DNA of 39,268 bases from an uncultured Halomonas sp. (GTDB lineage: Bacteria > Pseudomonadota > Gammaproteobacteria > Pseudomonadales > Halomonadaceae): the NCBI RefSeq assembly GCF_947490095.1, contig NZ_CANLFS010000027.1, positions 1 to 39,268 of the forward strand, given 5' to 3'. This document shows positions 16,378-25,735 of the stretch, one piece after another. How positions within the stretch are numbered: the first letter of the stretch is position 1; every line of letters begins with the position of its first letter. A program made the position numbers and the translations under genes. The notes under the pieces are model-generated. The model did no database searches and was not told the origin of the DNA. It was given only the letters and a program-made list of their open reading frames with translations.

Positions 16378-16717
16378 GGCGCTCCTCTTCTGTGTTTTAC
16401 TCTATGGCCCAGCGGCCACCACAACATATTGCGATAACGCGCGCCATGGCCGTACCGGGATTCGGCTTAGGCCGCCACGCCATCCGCGATGGCTCCGTAC
16501 GCCCTGCCAGATAGTCCGTAAAGATGGTCCCATAAATAGTGTTTGACGTTCGCCCGGCGAGGGGGCATGCTGGGCATAGTTGGTTAGCAAGTCGTAACAC
16601 CCCAGGTAGGCATCGAACGCTCTGGCGCCTCGATTTTCCCGGGAACGTATCTTGTTTTACCCACTGCAACTCGGGTATTACCCGGCAATATCAAAGTGCT
16701 ATTAGAGGAATTCGATA
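16378..16717 (+). promoter_or_regulatory. Cold-shock gene promoter and long leader
   Basis: This 340-bp gap between the divergent chaC and csp genes has no gene I can support. A candidate promoter is TTGACG at 16543-16548, a 17-bp spacer and CATGCT at 16566-16571. Transcription from there would give a leader of about 140 nt before the csp ATG, the length typical of cspA-type mRNAs whose 5' UTR acts as a thermosensor. AGAGGAA forms the ribosome site. The leader structure is not demonstrated. Confidence 0.4.
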
Positions 16718-16924
16718 ATGGCTACCGGTACCGTCAAGTGGTTCAACGACACCAAGGGCTACGGCTTCATCTCTCCGGACGACAGCGGCGACGACCTGTT
16801 CGCGCACTTCTCCGAGATTCAGGCCGACGGCTTCAAGACCCTGCAGGACGGCCAGAAGGTCTCCTTCGAGGTCACTCAGGGCAAGAAAGGCCTCCAGGCC
16901 TCCAACATCCAGGTCATCGACTGA
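16718..16924 (+). CDS. CspA-family cold-shock protein
   Basis: A 68-aa single cold-shock domain that binds single-stranded RNA and DNA and melts mRNA structure. RNP1 (KGYGFISP, about 13-20) and RNP2 (LFAHFSEI, about 27-34) are intact, as is the [11 protein letters not shown] start. The odd feature is the acidic surface (DDSGDD before RNP2), which suits a halophile. It stands alone between its own promoter region and a terminator. Confidence 0.96.
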   Translation: MATGTVKWFNDTKGYGFISPDDSGDDLFAHFSEIQADGFKTLQDGQKVSFEVTQGKKGLQASNIQVID

Positions 16925-16951
16925 TCGGATGTAGGCTGCTCTGCAGTTGAT

Positions 16952-16977
16952 GAAAGGCTCGCCTCGGCGGGCCTTTC
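16952..16977 (+). terminator. Terminator of the cold-shock gene
   Basis: Arms GAAAGGC and GCCTTTC enclose a further partly paired GC-rich segment, 28 nt past the csp stop. Confidence 0.75.
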
Positions 16978-17062
16978 TGCTGTCTGGGGTATGGCATTTC
17001 CCGATGGTCAGTCCGGGCGCATTGCGCTAGGGTGAGTCCTTTTGTGCTGGAGATCCTGACCC

Positions 17063-17731
17063 ATGAGCGAGTCCGGTGAGTTGATCATCGATCCCAAGGG
17101 CGACAAGCCCGCCGACGCCTGCGTGTTTATCCTTCACGGCCTGGGAGCCGATGGCCGCGACTTCGAGCCGCTGGTACCGGCCCTGTCGCTGCCGGCCGAT
17201 GCCAGCGTCCGATTTATCATGCCCCATGCGCCGCGCCTGCCGGTGACCGTCAACGGCGGCATGGTGATGCCGGCCTGGTATGACATCCACGAGATGAGCC
17301 TCGACCGCCGCGTCGACGAGCCTCAGCTCATGGCCTCGGCCGAACGCATCCAGGCCCTGGTGCAAGAGCAGATCGAGCACGGCATCGACAGCCGGCGCAT
17401 TATCCTGGCCGGCTTTTCCCAGGGCGGGGCGGTGGCCTACCAGGCGGCGCTTTCCTTTGACGAGCCGCTGGGCGGCCTGTTGGCGCTCTCCACCTACTTT
17501 GCCACCGCCGAGAGCATCACGCTTGCCGAGGCCAACCGTGAGCTGCCCGTCGAGGTGCACCACGGCAGCTTCGACCCGGTGGTGCCCGAGGCACTGGGGC
17601 GCGCAGGCTTCGAGAAGGTCAAGTCACTGGGCTATCCCGCCCACTACCGCCAGTACCCCATGGCCCACGCCGTCTGCCCCCAACAGGTGGCGGATATCGG
17701 CCACTGGCTGAGTCAGCGCCTGGGGCTCTGA
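17063..17731 (+). CDS. Phospholipase/carboxylesterase-family hydrolase
   Basis: A 222-aa alpha/beta hydrolase of the acyl-protein thioesterase/carboxylesterase type. The catalytic triad reads as S119 in [11 protein letters not shown]171 in GSFDPVVP and H202 in [17 protein letters not shown] near 25-34 forms the oxyanion-hole region. There is no signal peptide, so it acts in the cytoplasm. Its natural substrate cannot be told from sequence; family members hydrolyse short acyl esters, lysophospholipids or acyl-thioesters. It starts at the ATG at 17063 and ends about 80 bp before trpB on the same strand, with no terminator visible between. Confidence 0.92.
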   Translation: MSESGELIIDPKGDKPADACVFILHGLGADGRDFEPLVPALSLPADASVRFIMPHAPRLPVTVNGGMVMPAWYDIHEMSLDRRVDEPQLMASAERIQALVQEQIEHGIDSRRIILAGFSQGGAVAYQAALSFDEPLGGLLALSTYFATAESITLAEANRELPVEVHHGSFDPVVPEALGRAGFEKVKSLGYPAHYRQYPMAHAVCPQQVADIGHWLSQRLGL

Positions 17732-17814
17732 CGCGTCGCCAAAGGTCGCCTCGACAGCCGGGGCGCCTGCGGGCAGGATATTCTCACGACTTCCACGCCC
17801 GCAGGATCGATACC

Positions 17815-19017
17815 ATGAGTGCTTCTCCCTATGCCAATCTGCCCGATGCGCAGGGCTATTTCGGTCGCTTCGGCGGTCAGCTGATTCCGCCCGAACTCAA
17901 GGCGGTGATGGACGAGATCGATGCGGCCTATGAGGAGATTCGTCTGCGCGACGATTTCCAGAGCGAGCTGGCCGAGCTCCTCGCCGACTATGTGGGTCGG
18001 CCCAGCCCGATCTTCCATGCCCGAAGGCTCTCCGAGACACTGGGCGGCGCCCAGATCCATCTCAAGCGTGAAGACCTGAACCACACCGGCGCCCACAAGA
18101 TCAATCATTGCCTGGGTGAGGCGCTGCTCGCCAGGTTCATGGGAAAAACCAAGGTGATCGCCGAGACCGGTGCTGGTCAGCATGGCGTGGCCCTGGCCAC
18201 CGCCTGTGCCCTGGTCGGCATCCCCTGCGAGATTCATATGGGGCAGGTGGATATCGAGAAGGAACATCCCAACGTCACCAAGATGAAGATCCTGGGCGCT
18301 ACCCTGGTGCCGGTGAGTCGCGGCACGGCCACACTCAAGGACGCCGTGGACAGCGCCTTCGAGGAGTACCTCAAGGACCCTCACCACTTCATCTATGCCA
18401 TCGGCTCGGTGGTGGGGCCGCATCCCTTTCCCAAGATGGTGCGCGACTTCCAGTCGATCATCGGCCGCGAGGCCCGCGGCCAGTTCCTCGAGCGCCATGG
18501 CCGGCTGCCTCAGCACGTGACCGCCTGCGTGGGCGGCGGCTCCAATGCCATCGGCATGTTTACCGCCTTCCTGGAGGATGACGACGTGCATCTGGTGGGG
18601 GTGGAGCCCGCCGGCGAGGGCCTGGATACCCAGCGTCACTCGGCCACCCTGACCCTGGGCAAGCCGGGGGAGCTGCACGGCATGGCCTGCTATGTGCTGG
18701 AGGACGAGGCGGGCAATCCGCTGCCGGTTCACTCCATTGCGTCGGGCCTCGACTACCCCGGCGTTGGACCTCAGCACAGCTATCTCAAGGAGCTGGGCCG
18801 GGTCGACTACCAGAGCGTCAGCGACGCCGAGTGCCTGGAGGCCTTCCTGACGCTCTCGCGGGTCGAAGGCATCATCCCCGCGCTGGAGAGCGCCCATGCC
18901 GTGGCCTGGGCCATGCGCGTGGCGCCGACCCTGCCGGCCGATCAGCATATTCTGATCAACCTTTCCGGCCGCGGCGACAAGGACGCCGACTACGTGGCCG
19001 GGCGCCTGGGGCTCTGA
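17815..19017 (+). CDS. trpB: Tryptophan synthase beta chain, standing alone
   Basis: TrpB condenses indole and serine to tryptophan with PLP. The 400-aa protein has the lysine K95 in [10 protein letters not shown], the catalytic glutamate E117 in AETGAGQHG, the GGGSNAIG phosphate loop near 233-240, and S384 in LSGRGDKD. Length fits the TrpB1 type. No trpA, trpF or trpC is near; neighbours are an esterase and a zinc-ribbon gene. In this lineage the alpha-partnered copy normally sits with trpA, so this may be a second, stand-alone copy, or the trp genes may be split. Sequence after the glutamate ([21 protein letters not shown]) is somewhat unusual for the family. A stand-alone enzyme could salvage free indole. 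Confidence 0.92.
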   Translation: MSASPYANLPDAQGYFGRFGGQLIPPELKAVMDEIDAAYEEIRLRDDFQSELAELLADYVGRPSPIFHARRLSETLGGAQIHLKREDLNHTGAHKINHCLGEALLARFMGKTKVIAETGAGQHGVALATACALVGIPCEIHMGQVDIEKEHPNVTKMKILGATLVPVSRGTATLKDAVDSAFEEYLKDPHHFIYAIGSVVGPHPFPKMVRDFQSIIGREARGQFLERHGRLPQHVTACVGGGSNAIGMFTAFLEDDDVHLVGVEPAGEGLDTQRHSATLTLGKPGELHGMACYVLEDEAGNPLPVHSIASGLDYPGVGPQHSYLKELGRVDYQSVSDAECLEAFLTLSRVEGIIPALESAHAVAWAMRVAPTLPADQHILINLSGRGDKDADYVAGRLGL

Positions 19018-19158
19018 GTGGCCCCGGTGTCGCCATGTCGCTCGATGACGAGGCGTCGACCCGGCCCCGAGGGCGGCTTGATGCATCCGGGCTGGTCATT
19101 CACCCTGAGTCTCGTCACGATTGGGGTATCCGTGTCCTGCCTAGAGGAGAATGACACC

Positions 19159-19383
19159 ATGTCCGGACTCTCTGAAGATTTTCGCCTGCCGGTGCCCTGC
19201 CTGAGCTGCGGCAGCCATTTGATGCGTGTGTCCCGGGTGAAAAATCCCGACGACATGGTTCATTGCGCCTCCTGCGGCAAGCCGGTCTGCCTGTGGCACG
19301 AAGCCCAGACGGTGCTCAGGCAGGGGCCCGGCAGCGAGAGCGAGGCGCTGATCGAGGCGGCGGTCAATCGCTATCGCCACTGA
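19159..19383 (+). CDS. Small zinc-ribbon protein of unknown function
   Basis: A 74-aa protein with two CxxC knuckles, C14/C17 in PCLSCGSH and C36/C39 in HCASCGK, plus C44 in VCLWHEA. It would bind one zinc as a ribbon, followed by a helical tail. The ATG at 19159 has AGAGGAGA upstream, a strong site, so it is very likely translated. I do not recognise a named family. It follows trpB by 141 bp and converges with the PhoH-like gene, whose stop lies 14 bp away. Confidence 0.8.
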   Translation: MSGLSEDFRLPVPCLSCGSHLMRVSRVKNPDDMVHCASCGKPVCLWHEAQTVLRQGPGSESEALIEAAVNRYRH

Positions 19384-19397
19384 GCCCCTGGGCCGAG

Positions 19398-20792
19398 CTA
19401 GAGGAGTTCCTCGCCGGCTAGTGCCAGGCGCGAGCGCTCGACGCTCTTGAGGGTCACATGACCGGCATGGGGCCAGTCCCGGAAGCGCTGTACCAGTGCC
19501 GCCATGCCGCAGGTGTTGGCGGTGAGGTAGGGCGTATCGATCTGGCCCACGTTACCCAGGCAGACGATCTTGGTGTTGCGTCCGGCCCGGGTAATCAGCG
19601 ACTTGAGCTGCTTGGGCGTGAAGTTCTGCGCCTCGTCGATGATCAGGAAGGTGTCATTCAGGGTGCGCCCGCGCATGAAGCCCGGGGCCCGAATCTGGAC
19701 CCGGGCGCCGAGCAGCTGGCGGGTGGCGCCGTTTTCCCAACTGGACTCGCCGTCCTCGTTGCGCAGCAGGTTGTCCATGTTGTCGTGGAAGGCCCCCATC
19801 CAGGGCGACATCTTCTCTTCCTCGGTGCCCGGCAGGAAGCCGATATCCTCGCTCATGGAGATGGGCGCGCGGGTGAAGACCAGGCGCTCGAAGCGCTTGC
19901 CGTCCAGGGTCTGCTGGAAGGCCGCGGCCAGGGTCATGAAGGTCTTGCCGGTGCCGGCGCTGCCGGCGATGGTGACCAGGTCGATATCGTCATCCATCAG
20001 CAGGTTGAAGGCGAAGTTCTGGTGGCAGTCGCTGGCGTGCACCCCCCATACGCTGGCGCCGTGTCGATAGTTGGTGACAAGCTCCAGGCGGGCATAGCGC
20101 TCGCCTAGCTCGCGTACCACGGCCTCGAAGCCGGCCTCGGTGTCGGCAACCAGCATGCCGAGGTGCCAGTCGGCGGGGATCTCGCCGGTCAGATGATAGA
20201 TGACGTGCCGATGCTCGCGTTCCACCCTGACGTCCAGGGCGAGATCGCTCCACAGCTCGCCGCCGCCATTCGGGTAGACATGCACTCCCTCCAGCATGGC
20301 GTCGCTGTCGGTAAAGGCACGATCGGTGAGATAGTCCTCCACCGGTACGCCCAGAGCGGCGGCCTTGACGCGTAGGTTGATGTCCTTGGTGATCAGGATC
20401 ACCGAGGCGTCGCTGCGCTCTCCGCGCAGGCGGCAGGTCTCGGCGAGGATGCGGTTGTCGGGGCTGTCGTCCAGCGTCTCGAGGCCGCTCAGGTCGGAGT
20501 AGCAGAGCAGGCGCAGGCGGCCCTCGGGGCCATTGAGGCGTGGTATGGGGATGCCGTCACGGATCTGTTCGAGGCCGACGTCGGCGGTAAGGTCGGACAG
20601 GGTGCGGCTGACCTGACGGGCGGAGCGGGCGATCTCGCGGATGCCGTTCTTGTGCTTGTCGAGCTCCTCGAGCACGGTCATGGGAATGACCACTTCATGC
20701 TCGTCGAACTGATAGAGGGCGGCGGGGTCGTGCAGCAGCACGTTGGTGTCCAGCACGTAAAGCCGGGTGGCCTTCTTGTCGATGCGTACCAT
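19398..20792 (-). CDS. PIN-PhoH fusion protein (PhoH2-type RNase/ATPase)
   Basis: A 464-aa protein joining an N-terminal PIN nuclease domain to a PhoH P-loop ATPase. PIN acidic residues are visible at D15 (LYVLDTNVLLHD), E43-E44 (VLEEL), D112 (SPDNRILAETC) and D137 (TKDINL). The PhoH part has Walker A GSAGTGKT at about 277-284, Walker B-like LIIDEAQNFTPKQLKSL, and TRAGRNTKIVCLGNVGQIDTPY. Related PhoH2 proteins unwind and cleave RNA. I chose the ATG at 20792, with GGAGAG 8 nt upstream; the frame continues 60 codons further but without family resemblance. The gene stands alone, convergent with the zinc-ribbon gene, with no small antitoxin-like gene beside it. Confidence 0.92.
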   Translation of the reverse strand: MVRIDKKATRLYVLDTNVLLHDPAALYQFDEHEVVIPMTVLEELDKHKNGIREIARSARQVSRTLSDLTADVGLEQIRDGIPIPRLNGPEGRLRLLCYSDLSGLETLDDSPDNRILAETCRLRGERSDASVILITKDINLRVKAAALGVPVEDYLTDRAFTDSDAMLEGVHVYPNGGGELWSDLALDVRVEREHRHVIYHLTGEIPADWHLGMLVADTEAGFEAVVRELGERYARLELVTNYRHGASVWGVHASDCHQNFAFNLLMDDDIDLVTIAGSAGTGKTFMTLAAAFQQTLDGKRFERLVFTRAPISMSEDIGFLPGTEEEKMSPWMGAFHDNMDNLLRNEDGESSWENGATRQLLGARVQIRAPGFMRGRTLNDTFLIIDEAQNFTPKQLKSLITRAGRNTKIVCLGNVGQIDTPYLTANTCGMAALVQRFRDWPHAGHVTLKSVERSRLALAGEELL

Positions 20793-21115
20793 CGGCGCAG
20801 CTCTCCTGATTGTCGCGAGACAGGCGTTCATGACGCCCTGGTATCGGCACTGTCGGCGCTCGACATCGGAAGATGGCGATGGCCTGACAGCATCAGCGGC
20901 GCTGGGGGGGCCTCCTGTAGCTGGGGCATATTGCCTTGGACAGATGACGGGGCGGGTGGTGCCCCGTTTCACCGAGCATGGTGGGCGGGACCGGCGCTGG
21001 CAAGGCGACGGGCTCGCGGAATTTAAACGCAGGGCTCACTCTGCGTGCTGGCAGGCCTGCTCCCTGTTTGTCGCTTCGGTCGATGAGGCAGGGGCGTCGC
21101 CTGGCGGGAAGCGGC
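20793..21115. other. Non-coding gap upstream of the PIN-PhoH gene
   Basis: This 323-bp stretch lies between the 3' end of the L,D-transpeptidase gene and the PIN-PhoH start, both on the minus strand. A perfect 7-bp hairpin (ACGGGGC/GCCCCGT, 20947-20967) may end the transpeptidase transcript, although no U tract follows on that strand. I found no protein-like frame and no clear promoter. Confidence 0.4.
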
Positions 21116-21838
21116 TCAGTTCAGCGCCAGGCGCTGTTCCTGGTCGCGGTGGCAGTCGAGGTAGGCGGAGCCTTCCAGCCACTCGGGGTCGGGATAGTAG
21201 GCGAACAGGTACTGCTCTTCCTTGAGGCTGTCGATCAGCGGGTAGGAAACCTCCTGGCGGACCGCCGGGCAGCCCAGGCTGCGACCCAGGCGGCCGGTCT
21301 GTTCGATGAACGACTCGCTGACATAGTCGGCGCCGTGCATCACGATGGCGCGGTCATAGGCCAGGTGGTTGACGCCCGTTTCGAGCCCCTCGAGGCGCAG
21401 CGAATAGCCGTTGCGGCCGTAGTAGGTGTTCATGGTGCGAAACAGCCCCAGGCTCGATTGATGGCTCTCCGGGGTATTGGAGAAGCGCGAGGCCAGGGCG
21501 TTGCCGGAACCGCGGCCGTGGGAGACGAGCTCCTCGAAGAGCAGCGCCTCGTGCGCCAGGTCGAAGACCCATAGGCGAGGCTCGCTGGAGGGCAGGGAGT
21601 AGTCGATGACCGCCAGCCTGTCGGCATCGGGGTCGGCGCAGGCCAGGGCGTTGGCGGCCAGCGTGAGCACCTCGCGGTTGGCCTGGGGCGCCAGGCGAGT
21701 GAGGGTGCTGGCCAGTGTCTCGCCGCCCGGGGCCCCGGGAGGCAGGGCCTGGGCGAGAGTCGTATCGGCGAGGGCGGGGGCGCCGGCCATCAGGCCCGTC
21801 GCGCAGAGCAGCCAGGCGACATGCGGTGATCGCATCAT
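21116..21838 (-). CDS. Murein L,D-transpeptidase catalytic-domain family protein
   Basis: A 240-aa exported protein of the YkuD-related family that keeps the LD-transpeptidase active site in a short single-domain form. The signal peptide ends near ALA|DTT at residue 24. Catalytic residues read as H168-G169 (IVMHGADYV) and C190 in GRLGRSLGCPAV. Such enzymes form or cut 3-3 crosslinks, or attach proteins to peptidoglycan; this subfamily's reaction is not well established. The first of two adjacent ATGs is chosen because AGGAGG lies 9 nt upstream. It is divergent, across 84 bp, from a larger L,D-transpeptidase. Confidence 0.9.
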   Translation of the reverse strand: MMRSPHVAWLLCATGLMAGAPALADTTLAQALPPGAPGGETLASTLTRLAPQANREVLTLAANALACADPDADRLAVIDYSLPSSEPRLWVFDLAHEALLFEELVSHGRGSGNALASRFSNTPESHQSSLGLFRTMNTYYGRNGYSLRLEGLETGVNHLAYDRAIVMHGADYVSESFIEQTGRLGRSLGCPAVRQEVSYPLIDSLKEEQYLFAYYPDPEWLEGSAYLDCHRDQEQRLALN

Positions 21839-21922
21839 GAAAACTTCCCTCCTGATTTCTCGCTATGATGAAAGGACGAGGCCGGCAAATCAAGTTGCCC
21901 ATAGAGGGTTCTGGAGGCGAAC

Positions 21923-23677
21923 ATGCGGCGATCTGTCGCGATAGTTGCAATAGGTGTGATGGCGCTGGGGGCCATGCTGATGTCCGGCATGGTCGTGGCG
22001 CAGCCGTCGGTCGAACAGTCGGCGGAGCAGTCGATGGAACATTCGGCGGTCCAGTCGACCGAACATTCGACGATCCAGTCGACCGAACATTCGACGGTCC
22101 AGTCGACCGAACATTCGGCGATCCAGTCGACCGAACAGTCGACAGGGCAGGAGCCTGTCGTGACCCCGGTGGAAGCGCTCCTCGAACAACGAGACGGCGC
22201 CCTGGGCGACTTCTATGCCTCGCGTGACTTCCAGGCGGCCTGGGGGCGGGAGTCCCGGGTCGAGGCGCTGGTCGAGGCGCTGCGAGGAGTGGCCGAGGAT
22301 GGCCTGGTCCCTTCCGACTACGGCGCCGACCGCCTGCTGGCCGCGTATCACAAGGCTCAGGCCAGCGACGACCGGGCCCGGGGGCGCTTCGATATTCGCG
22401 CGACCCGTGCCCTGTTGACGGCGCTGCGCCATCTGCATCATGGCAAGGTCGACCCACACAGCATCGATCCCGGCTGGGAGGTGGCGATCAACGCGCAGTT
22501 GCCACCGGCGGCGGTGATCGTGGAGGCGGTGGAGGCCGAGGGCGTCGCGGCGCTGTTCGACGCGGTGCGCCCGGCCTATGCCCCCTATCGGAAACTCAAG
22601 CAGGGACTGGCCCGCTATCGCCATATCCAGCGCCTTGGCGAATGGCCGATGCTACCGAAAGACGGGCCGGTCCTGCGCCTCGGCGAGGCGCACCCGGACG
22701 TCGCGGTCCTGCGCGAACGCCTGGCCCGGATCGGCGAGCTGGAGGTCGTGGCGGCGGACACCTCGATTCTGCCGTCGGCCGACCTGAAGGCGCCGGCCCC
22801 GGAGCGTTTCGACGCCGCCCTGGAGGCCGCGGTAAGGCGTTTCCAGGACCGCCACCTGCTGGAGGCGGATGGTGTCGTGGGACCGCGAACCCGTACTGCC
22901 CTCAATGTGCCGGTGGGCCAGCGTATCGACCAGGTCCGCCTCAACCTGGAGCGGGCACGCTGGCTGATGCACGGCCTCCCCGAGGCCTTCGTGCTGGTGG
23001 ATATCGCCGGCTATCGGGTGAGCTATTTCCGGCCCAACGGCGAGGTCTGGCGTTCACGCATCGTGGTGGGGCAGCCCTATCGGCGTACTCCCTCGCTGCG
23101 CTCGGCGATCACTCACCTCACCATCAACCCGACCTGGACGGTGCCACCCACGATCCTGCGCGAGGATGTGCTGCCCCGCGTGCGCCGTGACGCCAGCTAT
23201 CTCTCGCGGCGCAACATGCGGGTGCTGACACCCTCGGGGCAACGGCTCGACCCGAGTGGGGTCGACTGGTCGAACCCAGGCAATGTGATGATTCGCCAGG
23301 CCGCCGGGCCGGGCAACGCCCTGGGCCAGGTGGTGATTCGCTTCCCCAATGACCACCTCGTCTACCTGCACGACACCCCGGCCAAGGGGCTGTTCGCCCG
23401 CCAGCAGCGGGCCTTCAGCTCCGGATGTATCCGCGTGCAGGGGGTCATGGAGCTGGCCCAGCTGCTGTTCGACGATACCGGCAGCGAGCGCAATCTTCGC
23501 GCCTTGCTGGCGGATGGGCGCACCCGCAACGTGTCCCTGGCCGAGCCGGTGCCGGTTATCCTGCATTACTGGACGGTCCACCCGGACGCCGCCGGCCGAA
23601 TGGTCTTTCGGCCCGATATCTATAAGCGTGACGAGGCACTGCTGCGGGCCCTGGACCGCCCGCTGACATCCTTGTAG
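21923..23677 (+). CDS. YcbB/LdtD-like L,D-transpeptidase with a repetitive N-terminal tail
   Basis: A 584-aa periplasmic enzyme that forms 3-3 crosslinks between peptidoglycan stems. A signal peptide ends near residue 26 (VVA|QPS). The mature protein starts with six 8-residue repeats of the type QSTEHSTI (28-75). Then come a helical scaffold region (85-245), a peptidoglycan-binding domain (about 250-328: RFDAALEAAVRRFQDRHLL), and the YkuD domain with H483 in YLHDTPAKG and C502 in SSGCIRV. Architecture and order match LdtD (YcbB). The repeat tail has no counterpart in the E. coli enzyme as I know it and is probably a disordered, hydrophilic spacer. The ATG at 21923 follows GGAGG. It is divergent from the other transpeptidase. 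Confidence 0.93.
   Translation: MRRSVAIVAIGVMALGAMLMSGMVVAQPSVEQSAEQSMEHSAVQSTEHSTIQSTEHSTVQSTEHSAIQSTEQSTGQEPVVTPVEALLEQRDGALGDFYASRDFQAAWGRESRVEALVEALRGVAEDGLVPSDYGADRLLAAYHKAQASDDRARGRFDIRATRALLTALRHLHHGKVDPHSIDPGWEVAINAQLPPAAVIVEAVEAEGVAALFDAVRPAYAPYRKLKQGLARYRHIQRLGEWPMLPKDGPVLRLGEAHPDVAVLRERLARIGELEVVAADTSILPSADLKAPAPERFDAALEAAVRRFQDRHLLEADGVVGPRTRTALNVPVGQRIDQVRLNLERARWLMHGLPEAFVLVDIAGYRVSYFRPNGEVWRSRIVVGQPYRRTPSLRSAITHLTINPTWTVPPTILREDVLPRVRRDASYLSRRNMRVLTPSGQRLDPSGVDWSNPGNVMIRQAAGPGNALGQVVIRFPNDHLVYLHDTPAKGLFARQQRAFSSGCIRVQGVMELAQLLFDDTGSERNLRALLADGRTRNVSLAEPVPVILHYWTVHPDAAGRMVFRPDIYKRDEALLRALDRPLTSL
22004..22147 (+). repeat. Six 24-bp coding tandem repeats
   Basis: Units start at 22004, 22028, 22052, 22076, 22100 and 22124. 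Those at 22052, 22076 and 22100 are nearly identical; the outer ones are degenerate. Each encodes eight residues on the pattern Q-S-(T/M)-E-(H/Q)-S-(T/A)-(I/V/E/G), so changes in copy number keep the frame. This is a coding minisatellite likely to vary between strains. Confidence 0.92.
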
Positions 23678-23757
23678 AGGCGCAATTCATGGTTGGTTCG
23701 ACACATCGGCGATGGCCAGCGGCGCTACCGCCGACTCGTCTATCGGTCGCTGAATCG

Positions 23758-23771
23758 CCCGATAAATCGGG
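23758..23771. terminator. Possible shared terminator hairpin between convergent genes
   Basis: CCCGAT/ATCGGG arms flank AA in the 127-bp gap between the LdtD-like and ABC-transporter genes. The stem is short with no U tract. It resembles, in layout, the palindromes at 31875-31932 (arms ending GAT/ATC around AA). Confidence 0.3.
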
Positions 23772-23804
23772 AACCTGCGGCGCGGTAAGGGCTAGGCGTA
23801 AGGA

Positions 23805-25652
<1,848 letters not shown>

Positions 25653-25680
25653 GGTGCTCTCCGTCAGGGGCAGAATCGAG

Positions 25681-25704
25681 GCGCCCCGCACAATGGCGGG
25701 GCGC
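25681..25704 (-). terminator. Hairpin between M23 peptidase and ABC exporter genes
   Basis: A perfect 9-bp stem, GCGCCCCGC/GCGGGGCGC, with a 6-nt loop lies about 30 nt past the M23 stop. It is followed on the minus strand by a weak T-rich stretch. The arms are identical to those of the hairpin at 4429-4460. Confidence 0.65.
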
Positions 25705-25735
25705 AATGGAACAGCGAGAGTGTCGAGACGCGTGG

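Noticed and set aside
19159..20792. Toxin-antitoxin pair formed by the zinc-ribbon and PIN-PhoH genes
   Set aside because: The genes converge rather than form an operon, the PIN domain is fused to PhoH, and the small protein does not resemble an antitoxin.
22004..22147. CRISPR-like array
   Set aside because: The 24-bp units are directly adjacent with no spacers, lie in frame in a transpeptidase gene, and no cas genes are present.
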